DNA of 7,391 nt from Klebsiella pneumoniae (lineage in GTDB: Bacteria; Pseudomonadota; Gammaproteobacteria; Pseudomonadales; Pseudohongiellaceae): positions 1 through 7,391 of the forward strand of contig CAMBPO010000090.1 of assembly GCA_945869725.1 (NCBI GenBank). The letters run 5' to 3'. Position numbers and translations under genes: made by a program. Below the pieces are notes generated by a model, which saw only the letters and a list, made by a program, of their open reading frames with translations, was not told the origin of the DNA and made no database searches. Shown in pieces: positions 1 to 6,860 of this stretch (position 1 is its first letter; every line of letters starts with the position of its first letter).

Positions 1-1500
1 ATCTGCACCCACTTGCTCAGAGTCTACGGCATTGGTAATGACCGTATTCTGTGCGACCTGCACCGGCGCTGATAACACACCGTCACTGGAAAAGCGTCGT
101 TCAAACAAAAACCCCGTCTGCTCGCGATAAATCAGCACGGTTTCCCCGGTTTCCGGGAGAACCACCATGGGAACAATAGCGCCGTTCTGATCATCGCTTG
201 TACCCAGATTGGCAGAGAACACTTGCCGAGCTGACAACAAACCATCCGCACGAAGATGACGCACAAATCCACTACCATCGCGCCCCGTATACGCCATGGT
301 GATGGTGTCATCTGCAGCAATCGCCATCACCGGCCCCGACAACTCGGGCGGGACTTCGCTGTCAATCTCCTGCGGCGGACCCCAGACGCCTTGTGCAGAG
401 CGACTCTGCATAAACAGGCGTTGAGAGCCACCATACAGCGTCACCAGACTGCCATCGCTGCGGGCCACCAGATCTGCAAACTGCGTTGGCGGCTCGTCAG
501 GTGTCGCGATACTCTCATCGGTGACAAGCCAGCGACCTTGCGCGGATCCGCCACCATCCATTTCAAACGCATGGTAGAAAACCTCACGGCTTATCTGATG
601 AATCAAATGAATCACGGATCCTGTTTGCGCCGAGGCGACACTCTCAAGATCACCAGTATCCGGGCGCTTGTTACCGTCGACTTCGCGCCACGACAGCCCT
701 GCATCCGTGGACTTCACCGCCATAAACCAGTTGTCGGTTTCCGATGGTTCCATAAAGAAGTACAAATGACCCGCCGCAGACTGATACGGGCCAATGCGAT
801 TAGGTGTTTCGATAAACGTACCGCCCAAGTGTCCGGGCGCAGCGGTCAGACGTATTTCGGCGCTTTGCTGTCCTGCCAGCGCACGTCCCTGTCCATCCAC
901 CACTCTCAACTCAACAATATCGCCGTCTTCAGCAAAGTTTGGGCCATCGGAGAAACGCCTGATAACTAATGGCCACTCCCATTCCAGCGCATCATTTGTT
1001 GTTCGCCAGACCGGTGTCGAATCCACCGCATTAACGCCGGCACCGTCATCCCATGGCAGATCGGCCGCGCCCAGCAGCCGCTCGGTTTCCTCACCTTGTG
1101 TGTAAGCCTCGGTAGCAATGACAGACACAACCGGTGTCGCAAAATCAGGATAAGGAAACCTTGCAAACCCAAGCGGGTGCCAGGTCTCACCATTGCGGCG
1201 GTATTGTAGACGTAGCAAATGGCCTTCGGGGGGCGACACTGTTGATCTGACCTGGATTCTGAAGCGGAACGGTTGGTCATACTGAATATCCGCCGCTGAA
1301 TTCTCTGGCGCGGCCCAGCCGGTATCAGCATTTAATGACGCAGTGGCGTCATTTCGCACCCGAAACGCCAGCCACTCAAGATGGGGAGCAACAGCCTGAC
1401 TATCCACGTCATTAGTGGCGGGGACGCAGCCAGTCAAGATTATCAGTGACAACCCAAACAGGAGCGTAAACCTCGAAGAACCTGCAAAAAACTGACTCAT
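1..1500 (-). CDS. Secreted lipoprotein with BNR/sialidase-like beta-propeller (3' end outside window)
   Basis: An uninterrupted frame of 500 codons runs from ATG at 1500 off the left edge, so the C-terminus is missing. The N-terminus is a lipoprotein signal: a basic residue (R10), a hydrophobic stretch, then lipobox LTGC with Cys25; Val26 after it does not signal inner-membrane retention, so the outer membrane is likely. Residues about 41-110 and 165-220 look like two Ig-like beta domains. One canonical Asp-box (STDAGLSW, 264-271) starts a region of about 50-residue repeats, each with a DG turn and a Y/W-rich strand (about 341-380, 390-430, 440-482), typical of BNR/sialidase-like propellers. 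No FRIP-type arginine motif is seen, so sialidase activity is not supported; carbohydrate or protein binding is an alternative. An AAAGGG (1512-1517) lies 11 nt before ATG 1500. An in-frame ATG at 1557 lacks a good Shine-Dalgarno and would make the signal too long. Confidence 0.85.
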   Translation of the reverse strand, partial: MSQFFAGSSRFTLLFGLSLIILTGCVPATNDVDSQAVAPHLEWLAFRVRNDATASLNADTGWAAPENSAADIQYDQPFRFRIQVRSTVSPPEGHLLRLQYRRNGETWHPLGFARFPYPDFATPVVSVIATEAYTQGEETERLLGAADLPWDDGAGVNAVDSTPVWRTTNDALEWEWPLVIRRFSDGPNFAEDGDIVELRVVDGQGRALAGQQSAEIRLTAAPGHLGGTFIETPNRIGPYQSAAGHLYFFMEPSETDNWFMAVKSTDAGLSWREVDGNKRPDTGDLESVASAQTGSVIHLIHQISREVFYHAFEMDGGGSAQGRWLVTDESIATPDEPPTQFADLVARSDGSLVTLYGGSQRLFMQSRSAQGVWGPPQEIDSEVPPELSGPVMAIAADDTITMAYTGRDGSGFVRHLRADGLLSARQVFSANLGTSDDQNGAIVPMVVLPETGETVLIYREQTGFLFERRFSSDGVLSAPVQVAQNTVITNAVDSEQVGAD

Positions 1501-1623
1501 AACAATCTGCACCCTTTGAAATAGCCAGTTTAAAAAATGCAAACGGCTGTGAATCATAAGGAATCAATCATGACTACCATATGACAGAAAGTTACATTCT
1601 TGATTTTGAGCCCGGCGGGAAAT
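1501..1623. other. Intergenic gap between DUF2834 gene and lipoprotein gene
   Basis: 123 bp without a supported gene. It holds the AAAGGG ahead of the lipoprotein start and an in-frame alternative ATG at 1557. CCCGCCGGG just after the DUF2834 stop could form only a 3-bp stem and has no U-run, so no terminator is claimed; no convincing promoter was found. Confidence 0.5.
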
Positions 1624-1992
1624 TTATTGCGCCTGGTTTTTGCCCGAACCTTTCTCAATTTCCGCCAGCCTGCGTTCACGATTAAGCAGAAACAATGGCA
1701 GTGTAAATGCGATGGCCACGACAAATGTCAGTATCAGATAAAGCCACCAATGCGACATCTGCAGACGCCGTGCCTCCACAAACGACCAGACCAGAAACAC
1801 AGCAACTACAACTAACAGATCATTGGTGATTGAGGCCGACGCGTTGTTGACATAGTTTTCGTTAATGTAGGTGGCCAACGAAAACCCACCATGCTCAATG
1901 GAAAATTGAATATTGAAGTACCAGGTCAGTACAACCCCGGCGACCGCGCAAATAGCATAGATAATCTGAAGTGTTTTTGATGACATGGTCAC
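1624..1992 (-). CDS. Small DUF2834-type inner-membrane protein
   Basis: A 122-residue protein with three predicted membrane segments, at about residues 8-26, 57-75 and 82-103, and a charged C-terminal tail (RERRLAEIEKGSGK). The EARRLQMSHWWLY loop followed by a segment ending TLPLFLLNRERRL is the pattern I know from the DUF2834 family, whose usual length is about 100-120 residues. No biochemical function is known to me. It starts 35 bp after the AbgT-type transporter stop and is probably cotranscribed with it. The start is ambiguous: AAAGGG (1998-2003) lies 5 nt before GTG at 1992 and 11 nt before ATG at 1986, and the two products differ by two residues. A role as accessory or stabilising subunit of the transporter is only a guess from position. 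Confidence 0.82.
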   Translation of the reverse strand: MTMSSKTLQIIYAICAVAGVVLTWYFNIQFSIEHGGFSLATYINENYVNNASASITNDLLVVVAVFLVWSFVEARRLQMSHWWLYLILTFVVAIAFTLPLFLLNRERRLAEIEKGSGKNQAQ

Positions 1993-2027
1993 GAATGCCC
2001 TTTATTTGAATTGTTTTTGGTCACTGT

Positions 2028-3596
2028 TTAACCGGGGTAATACGTGCCCGTACCAGGACCGACCGGCAACCCCAACGCAAACACCCACACGTAAAACAAC
2101 GTAACCCAGAAAATAAAAAAGAAAATTGTATAAGGCAGCATGATGGCAATCAGTGTGCCTATACCAATCTGCCGGTTATAGCGCGAGGCCCACGCCAGAA
2201 TCAGCCCGAAGTAACTCATCATCGGGGTGATGATGTTGGTGACTGAATCGCCAATGCGGTATGCCGCCTGAATCAGCTCCGGCGAATAGCCGATCAACAT
2301 CAGCATGGGCACAAACACCGGCACGGTCACTGCCCACTGCGCAGATGCCGATCCGATCATCAGGTTCACAATGGCACACATAGCAATAAAAAACAGAAAC
2401 ACTATCGGGCCGGTTAACTGAGCGTCTATCAGGAATTCTGCACCGGTGACGGCGGTGATAATGCCAAGATTGCTCCACCCAAAAAACGCCACAAACTGCG
2501 CTGCAAAAAATACCAGCACAATGTAAAGACCCAGCGTGGATATCGCTGATGCCATGGCATCGATCACATCGCGATCATTGCGCATCGACCCGGTAACACG
2601 CCCATAAGCAACGCCGGTGACCAGAAAGAACACCAGAATAAAGGCAACAATACTGCGGAAAAACGGACCGGAATTGCCACTGACAGGATCTCTCAGAGGG
2701 GCGCCTTCCGGCAGTGCCAGCAGCGCCATCAGCGCGAATACCCCGAGCGCTGCCAGACCGGCTCGCAGCAATGCTTTGTGTTCCAGCGGCGTGATGGTTT
2801 CCATGGTGCGGCTATCCAGCACCGACGGATCCGCCTGTGAATCATCGTAGGCGCCGAGTTTGGGTTCAACAATGTAGGTGGTGACCAGCGCCCCGACAAT
2901 GGTGATCACAAAAGTGCTCGCCGCCATAAAGTACCAATTGGCAGTCGCATCCACTTCATAGGAGGGGTCAATCAGGCGGGCGGCTTCCTGGGTGATACCC
3001 GCCAGCAATGGGTCAATCGTTCCTATCAACAGATTCGCGCTATAGCCACCGGACACGCCGGCAAACGCCGCTGCCATGCCTGCCAGGGGATGCCGGCCCA
3101 GTGCCAGAAACACCGAGCCTGACAGCGGTATCAGCACCACATACCCCATTTCCCCGGCCGTGTTGGAAATGACCCCGGCAAACACAATGGCAACCGTGAC
3201 AACGTGTCTGGGGGCCGTTAACACAATTCCACGAACAACTGCCGACAACAGCCCGGATTTTTCTGCGATGCCGACGCCAAGCATGGCAACCAGCACCACG
3301 CCCAGCGGCGCAAAATTCACAAAATTGGGAACGAGGTTTTCCAGAATGCGGCGCAGGCCATCCCCATTTAACAGGCTGATCGCCTCAATGGTTGCGCCTT
3401 CAGCGGCCGATGGCCGCGGGTCCGGCACCGAGACGCCCATCGCGCCAAATAATCCAGACAGCAGGATCATCAGCAGCGCCAGCACCGCAAACAGCGTGAC
3501 CGGATGCGGTAGCAGGTTACCCAACCATTCCACAAAGTCCAGGAAGCGCGTAAACCACCCGCGTTTTAGTGCATTGCCCGGCACGTCCTTGTCCAT
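2028..3596 (-). CDS. AbgT-family transporter (p-aminobenzoyl-glutamate / antimetabolite type)
   Basis: A 522-residue multi-pass inner-membrane protein, full length for the AbgT family (E. coli AbgT is about 510 residues). Family landmarks: WLGNLLPHPVTLF near the N-terminus, FAPLGVVLVAMLGVGIAEKSG (about 95-115), LGRHPLAGMAAAFAGVSGG (166-184), the hairpin region around GSASAQWAV (415-423) and the GLPVGPG C-terminal end. Residues S418, W421, P439, R447 and D450 keep the spacing of residues I recall as functionally important in MtrF and YdaH; D195 is also in a conserved place. E. coli AbgT imports p-aminobenzoyl-glutamate, while MtrF and YdaH were reported to export sulfonamides, so direction and substrate cannot be set here. 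It is the second gene of an operon: GAGG (3602-3605) overlaps the upstream ligase stop TGA (3604-3606), and the gap is 7 nt, indicating translational coupling. Confidence 0.93.
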   Translation of the reverse strand: MDKDVPGNALKRGWFTRFLDFVEWLGNLLPHPVTLFAVLALLMILLSGLFGAMGVSVPDPRPSAAEGATIEAISLLNGDGLRRILENLVPNFVNFAPLGVVLVAMLGVGIAEKSGLLSAVVRGIVLTAPRHVVTVAIVFAGVISNTAGEMGYVVLIPLSGSVFLALGRHPLAGMAAAFAGVSGGYSANLLIGTIDPLLAGITQEAARLIDPSYEVDATANWYFMAASTFVITIVGALVTTYIVEPKLGAYDDSQADPSVLDSRTMETITPLEHKALLRAGLAALGVFALMALLALPEGAPLRDPVSGNSGPFFRSIVAFILVFFLVTGVAYGRVTGSMRNDRDVIDAMASAISTLGLYIVLVFFAAQFVAFFGWSNLGIITAVTGAEFLIDAQLTGPIVFLFFIAMCAIVNLMIGSASAQWAVTVPVFVPMLMLIGYSPELIQAAYRIGDSVTNIITPMMSYFGLILAWASRYNRQIGIGTLIAIMLPYTIFFFIFWVTLFYVWVFALGLPVGPGTGTYYPG

Positions 3597-3601
3597 ACTC
3601 G

Positions 3602-3605
3602 CCTC
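3602..3605 (-). promoter_or_regulatory. Ribosome binding site of the AbgT-type transporter, overlapping the ligase stop
   Basis: GAGG on the minus strand, 5 nt before ATG 3596. It shares bases with the ligase stop codon TGA (3604-3606), so a ribosome ending on the ligase would sit on this site. Such an overlap is a common sign of translational coupling and fixed stoichiometry. Confidence 0.7.
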
Positions 3606-5301
3606 ACTGACGCAGTGCTTTTTTGTCCACCTTGCCCACGGGGGTCAGGGGTATCTGGGCGATGATATGGATATGTTTTGGCACTTTGAATGCCGCCATT
3701 TTGTCGCGGCAAAACGCCAGGATTTTTTCGCGGACCGCGTCATCGCCGAGCTCTTTACCCATTTTGGAAAGCTGCACATACAAATTGACTACATCGTTGC
3801 CGGGCCTGTCCTTATCCGGTGTACCAATCACGGCGGATAACTCGATTTCCGGTACTTCCTTCAGTTTGTTTTCCACCTCCACTGAAAACACCTTGTACCC
3901 GCCCACAATCAGCATGTCTTTGGCGCGGTCACAAATGGTGATGTAACCATCTTTGTCCATGCGCGCCACGTCACCGGTGTAGAAGTAGGTTTGGCCGTCA
4001 AAACTGCGTAAGGCCTTATTGGTCTCATTGGGAAGCCCCAGATATCCGCGAAACACTTGGGGCCCACTGGCAATCAGTTCGCCGGGTTCATCAAAGGGCA
4101 TTTCTCTGGTACCCGTTTGCGCATCAACAATTCTGATATCCGTGCCGGGCAACGGTACGCCGATGGTGCCGGGTCTGGCTCTGCCAGGGGGATTGATGGT
4201 GAGTGTAGGACTGGTCTCCGTCAGACCGTAGGCTTCGCAGAACTTGCCTTGGCCGATGATTTCCTCCACACGGCGAATCAACTCCACCGGCGCCGGCGCC
4301 GCACCAGAGACGGCAATTTTTAATCGCGAGAAATCCACCTGCTTGAACAGCGGCTCATCCAGCAGCATCTGGTAAAGCGTGGGCACATTGCCAAGCACGG
4401 TTGGCTGTCGCTTGATCATAGCCTTGCAGTAGGTTTTAACGTCACGCGGGTTTGGCACCACAATCATCAGGGCTCGCTTACGAATCCCCATAAACAGGGC
4501 ACTGAGACCTGCAATATGGAACCACGGCAACACACTAGCAAAGGTCTCTCGGCCGATTTCGTACTCGACCATGGTTTCGTTCTGAATCACGCTACTGAGA
4601 ACGTTACGCAGCGACAACTCCGCCCCTTTGGGGTTACCGGTGGTGCCGCCGGTGTACTGGATCATAAACACATCTTCCATGCGGCACGGTTCAAATACGC
4701 GGGTATTGTCTGCTTTTAGTATGTCAGGCCACAGCGCACACACACGGATGTGTTTCAGGGTTGGCAACACGGTGCGCGGTACTTTTCCCGTCCAGGCTGC
4801 CAGGGTTTTTTTCCAGCCCGGCAGAAAATCAATAGGCCCGGTGACAATCGCCGCCTTCAGATCCGGCAAGCGGCCGTCAAGACTGGCAGCGGAAGCTGCA
4901 AACATCTGATCAAGGGTAATCAATACGCGGATGTTGGCATTGCCTACCTGATACACAATTTCATCCGCTTTCAGCAGCGGTGATACACCCGAAGCCGGGC
5001 AACCGAGTTTGGCTGCTGCCAGCAATCCGATCACGTATTGCGGGCAGTTGGGCAGGTGCAAACCGATCACATCACCGCGCTCCACGCCCAGACCGCGCAG
5101 CATATTGGCCAGTCGGTTGGCCAGATCATCAACCTGGCCAATGGTCATCTGCAGTCCGAGGTAATAAATGACAGGGGCATCGGGAGCCTCGTGCACATGG
5201 CGTTCCACGATGCCCGGAATCGACTCGTCTGGCACCGCCGGCATCTGCGATGAAATATGTCCCAGAGACTCCGCCCAAGGCGGGCTGCTGCGTGTTGTCA
5301 T
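3604..5301 (-). CDS. AMP-forming acyl-CoA ligase (FadD-like, ANL superfamily)
   Basis: A 565-residue adenylate-forming enzyme expected to activate a carboxylic acid with ATP and transfer it to CoA in the cytoplasm. Core motifs, numbered from the chosen start: phosphate-binding loop YTGGTTGNPKG (216-226), PWFHIAG (259-265), YGLTET (358-363), YTGD (441-444), hinge region DRAKDMLIVGGYKV (458-471) and the catalytic lysine in TPVGKVDKKAL (Lys557). All expected catalytic elements are intact. Overall style is that of medium/long-chain fatty acyl-CoA ligases, but the acid substrate cannot be read from the sequence; an aromatic acid is possible. The frame stays open upstream to 5355, but GAGGGG (5308-5313) sits 6 nt before ATG 5301 and 3 nt before ATG 5304, so the tandem ATG pair marks the start; I prefer 5301. 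It is the first gene of the operon with the AbgT-type transporter. Confidence 0.93.
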   Translation of the reverse strand: MTTRSSPPWAESLGHISSQMPAVPDESIPGIVERHVHEAPDAPVIYYLGLQMTIGQVDDLANRLANMLRGLGVERGDVIGLHLPNCPQYVIGLLAAAKLGCPASGVSPLLKADEIVYQVGNANIRVLITLDQMFAASAASLDGRLPDLKAAIVTGPIDFLPGWKKTLAAWTGKVPRTVLPTLKHIRVCALWPDILKADNTRVFEPCRMEDVFMIQYTGGTTGNPKGAELSLRNVLSSVIQNETMVEYEIGRETFASVLPWFHIAGLSALFMGIRKRALMIVVPNPRDVKTYCKAMIKRQPTVLGNVPTLYQMLLDEPLFKQVDFSRLKIAVSGAAPAPVELIRRVEEIIGQGKFCEAYGLTETSPTLTINPPGRARPGTIGVPLPGTDIRIVDAQTGTREMPFDEPGELIASGPQVFRGYLGLPNETNKALRSFDGQTYFYTGDVARMDKDGYITICDRAKDMLIVGGYKVFSVEVENKLKEVPEIELSAVIGTPDKDRPGNDVVNLYVQLSKMGKELGDDAVREKILAFCRDKMAAFKVPKHIHIIAQIPLTPVGKVDKKALRQ

Positions 5302-5307
5302 CATTCT

Positions 5308-5313
5308 CCCCTC
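5308..5313 (-). promoter_or_regulatory. Ribosome binding site of the acyl-CoA ligase
   Basis: GAGGGG on the minus strand, 6 nt before ATG 5301 and 3 nt before the adjacent ATG 5304. It decides the start against the longer open frame that begins at 5355. Confidence 0.75.
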
Positions 5314-5364
5314 TTTATTGGATATTTTTTTTGAGTTAAACCTGTTGCCCAGCAATTTGAACGA

Positions 5365-5393
5365 ACTTAACAGTTTTGCGACAGTACCACCAA
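5365..5393 (-). promoter_or_regulatory. Weak candidate sigma70 promoter for the ligase-transporter operon
   Basis: TTGGTG (5388-5393) and TTAAGT (5365-5370) on the minus strand are separated by 17 nt. The -35 is a partial match and the -10 matches only half of the consensus. The location, about 65 nt before the ligase start, is sensible. It lies between the arms of the TTTGAACGA/TCGTTCAAA inverted repeat. This is a guess based on spacing. Confidence 0.25.
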
Positions 5394-5402
5394 TAAACTC
5401 AT

Positions 5403-5417
5403 CATCGCCAGGCGATG
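5403..5417. repeat. 15-bp perfect palindrome, possible operator
   Basis: CATCGCC, one central A, then GGCGATG: seven perfect pairs. It lies in the non-coding gap in front of the ligase operon, just upstream of the weak promoter candidate. A dimeric regulator site is one reading; a small hairpin is another. No T-run follows on either strand, so it is not an intrinsic terminator. Confidence 0.5.
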
Positions 5418-5428
5418 GCGACGAGCCC

Positions 5429-5454
5429 GGTCGTTCAAACCGCCGGTCGTCAAC
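5429..5454. repeat. Imperfect tandem half-sites GGTCGTTCAA / GGTCGTCAA
   Basis: On the plus strand, GGTCGTTCAAAC (from 5429) and GGTCGTCAAC (from 5445) repeat with a 16-nt period. A copy of the core in inverted orientation, TTTGAACGA, lies at 5356-5364, nearer the ligase start; TCGTTCAAA (5431-5439) is its exact 9-bp complement. The arrangement resembles repeated binding half-sites for a regulator, but no family is recognised. Confidence 0.4.
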
Positions 5455-5522
5455 GCAAATTCTTGTCGCTTGTGTCTCTCCTGACTTGACCCTGGTTTGT
5501 TTACAAAAATTCCCTTGTCACA

Positions 5523-6467
5523 TCAAAACTGGCGCAGCCTCAACCAATCGCGGCCCGCCTCCCAGAGGGGGAACAAGGCAATAATGATCAAGGTGACCTG
5601 AGCGCTGCGCTCAAGCAGAGCCAGGTCATACACGCCTGGCGATTGAACCTGATCAAGAATCAGCAGTGGCGTGAAGACCGCCAGCATCAGGATCACGATC
5701 ACAAAACTCAGATTGAGAACAATATTGCCCTGCAGCATGCGCCGGCTCCACAAACGCCTGCGCAACTGCCACACACTGGCAACAATTCCCAGCACCATCA
5801 ATGGACTGAACCAGCGCAAAAACTGGTGGGCATGGTCACTCAGTGCAATGCGCACACTGTCAGTTTGATCGACCGTCATAACTGCCGGATACCAGATAAC
5901 AACCAGCAAGAACAGATAGGTTGCCAGGTCTGAGAAAATGTCTTGTCGTGAAATCACCTGCCAGCCGTGGCTGGCATCTGGCAATTGCTGCGGCTGCCAG
6001 TTGGCGTCCGAGTCATCATTTTGCTCATGCATCTGCCGCGACATCAGATAGAAAATCAGCGTGATGACCGCAAAACCGAACAGTGAATCCTCAATAAAAC
6101 CCCGTGCCACAGCGAACAGGTAAGCGATGATGCCCATGTCGCTGCTGGACATCCAGACCAGCGCGGTTTGCACCACCTGCAAGAGAAACAGCAGGCCCAG
6201 CAACAGGAAAAGAGTGTGTTGATAAACCGGCATGTAGTGGATGGCGATCAATGGCTGTGGCGGCACAAACTGCCTCGCCACCCGACCGGGATGGCCCATA
6301 CGTTTGAGAACCTCGCCAATATCGGCTTCGCTTAAGGCACCCTGTTGGTCTGTCAGTGCGTCAAGCTGATCCATGATATTGGCTTTAAGTTCACGGCCAA
6401 TTTCTTCACGTTTGTTCTCCGGCAATTCGCGCTGCACGGCCGCAACATAGCGCGCCACCAGGTCCAT
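5523..6467 (-). CDS. HAAS-domain multi-pass membrane protein, partner of PadR regulator
   Basis: A 314-residue protein with a cytoplasmic N-terminal HAAS-type helical domain (about 1-69: DLVARYVAAVQREL, then EIGRELKANIMDQLD and LKRMGHPGRVARQF) followed by about six membrane segments (near 84-105, 126-143, 182-199, 217-235, 249-272 and 289-303) and a hydrophilic loop at about 144-175. HAAS/DUF1700-type proteins commonly sit directly after a PadR regulator gene, as here; the pair is thought to link membrane or envelope state to transcription, though the ligand is unknown. AGGAGG (6475-6480) precedes two consecutive ATGs, at 6470 (spacing 4) and 6467 (spacing 7). Both overlap the padR-like stop TGA (6467-6469), so translation is coupled. 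I prefer 6467. The longer frame upstream of these ATGs lies inside the regulator gene and is not real. Confidence 0.85.
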   Translation of the reverse strand: MDLVARYVAAVQRELPENKREEIGRELKANIMDQLDALTDQQGALSEADIGEVLKRMGHPGRVARQFVPPQPLIAIHYMPVYQHTLFLLLGLLFLLQVVQTALVWMSSSDMGIIAYLFAVARGFIEDSLFGFAVITLIFYLMSRQMHEQNDDSDANWQPQQLPDASHGWQVISRQDIFSDLATYLFLLVVIWYPAVMTVDQTDSVRIALSDHAHQFLRWFSPLMVLGIVASVWQLRRRLWSRRMLQGNIVLNLSFVIVILMLAVFTPLLILDQVQSPGVYDLALLERSAQVTLIIIALFPLWEAGRDWLRLRQF

Positions 6468-6814
6468 CATGTTGCCTCCTCTGCCACGCCACCAAGGATA
6501 TGACCCAGCGCGGCATTCAGAACTTGCCATTCGTCAGTGAGCTGCATCAGCAGCTCTGTCCCTTTGTCGGATAACTGGTAATAACGCCGCTCCCGACCCT
6601 CGGCCTGTTGCCATTCACTGTCCAATAAGTCCTGATCTGCCAGCCGCCGAATCAGCGGGTAAAGCGTACCCTCATCAATATCAATGCCTCGCGTCAGCAG
6701 CTGCTTGCGCAGTGAATAGCCGTAGTGCGGTTGCCTGAGCGATGCTAGCACTGCCAGCACTAATACACCGCGTCGCAGCTCCAACCGCATTTTTTCAAGT
6801 GAAGATGTTGTCAT
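6467..6814 (-). CDS. PadR-family transcriptional regulator
   Basis: A 115-residue winged-helix regulator. Family marks, numbered from the chosen start: an N-terminal helix ending RRGVLVLAVLASL, HYGYSLRKQL (about 30-39), the recognition-helix signature EGTLYPLIRRL (48-58) and the wing RRYYQLSDKG (76-85), followed by a short C-terminal dimerisation helix. This is the small PadR-s2 type, which usually represses its own operon. The start at 6814 is chosen because GAGG (6821-6824) lies 6 nt before it; GTG 6838 and ATG 6826 are also in frame, but would put coding sequence into the repeat-rich operator. The stop TGA overlaps the start of the HAAS membrane protein, so the two are expressed together. 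The inducing signal cannot be read from the sequence. Confidence 0.93.
   Translation of the reverse strand: MTTSSLEKMRLELRRGVLVLAVLASLRQPHYGYSLRKQLLTRGIDIDEGTLYPLIRRLADQDLLDSEWQQAEGRERRYYQLSDKGTELLMQLTDEWQVLNAALGHILGGVAEEAT
6475..6480 (-). promoter_or_regulatory. Strong ribosome binding site of the HAAS membrane protein
   Basis: A perfect AGGAGG inside the last codons of the PadR-type gene, 7 nt before ATG 6467 and 4 nt before ATG 6470. It sets the start of the membrane protein and suggests that the partner is made at least as strongly as the regulator. Confidence 0.85.
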
Positions 6815-6823
6815 TTCCCGCCT

Positions 6824-6837
6824 CATACTGTGCGGCA
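6824..6837. repeat. Third operator half-site, 14-bp direct repeat of the palindrome arm
   Basis: On the plus strand CATACTGTG (from 6824) repeats as CATACTATG (from 6838); the block TACTGTGCGGCACA is followed directly by TACTATGTGGCACA, a 14-bp period with two mismatches. With the inverted arm ending at 6860 this makes three half-sites. The extra copy abuts the Shine-Dalgarno of the regulator. Confidence 0.6.
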
Positions 6838-6860
6838 CATACTATGTGGCACACAGTATG
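6838..6860. promoter_or_regulatory. 23-bp near-perfect palindrome, probable PadR operator
   Basis: Arms begin CATACT and end AGTATG, with 10 of 11 pairs symmetric around a central base. The inner part TGTG/CACA resembles the ATGT...ACAT style of dyad bound by many PadR proteins. It sits 24 bp before the regulator start and covers the candidate -10 element, the expected place for autorepression. Confidence 0.7.

Noticed and set aside
256..969. Long plus-strand open frame of 237 codons
   Set aside because: It lies fully antisense to the lipoprotein gene, which has a lipobox, Asp-box and propeller repeats. The plus-strand translation is rich in Arg, His and Thr without any recognisable domain.
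966..1331. Minus-strand frame of 121 codons inside the lipoprotein gene
   Set aside because: Overlaps the lipoprotein in another frame, has no ribosome binding site of note and no recognisable domain.
3076..3840. Plus-strand open frame of 254 codons
   Set aside because: Antisense to the 5' part of the AbgT-type gene and the 3' part of the ligase gene, both with full family motifs. The product is low-complexity Ser/Pro/Thr-rich, as expected from a shadow frame.
5302..5355. N-terminal extension of the ligase up to codon 5355
   Set aside because: The extension would begin without a good Shine-Dalgarno and would bury GAGGGG inside the coding sequence; the tandem ATGs at 5304/5301 fit the family N-terminus better.
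5495..5520. Possible terminator after the HAAS protein (TTTGT/ACAAA hairpin)
   Set aside because: A 5-bp A/T-only stem with a 2-nt loop is too weak, and no GC-rich stem with a U-run exists on the minus strand; read-through into the ligase operon remains possible.
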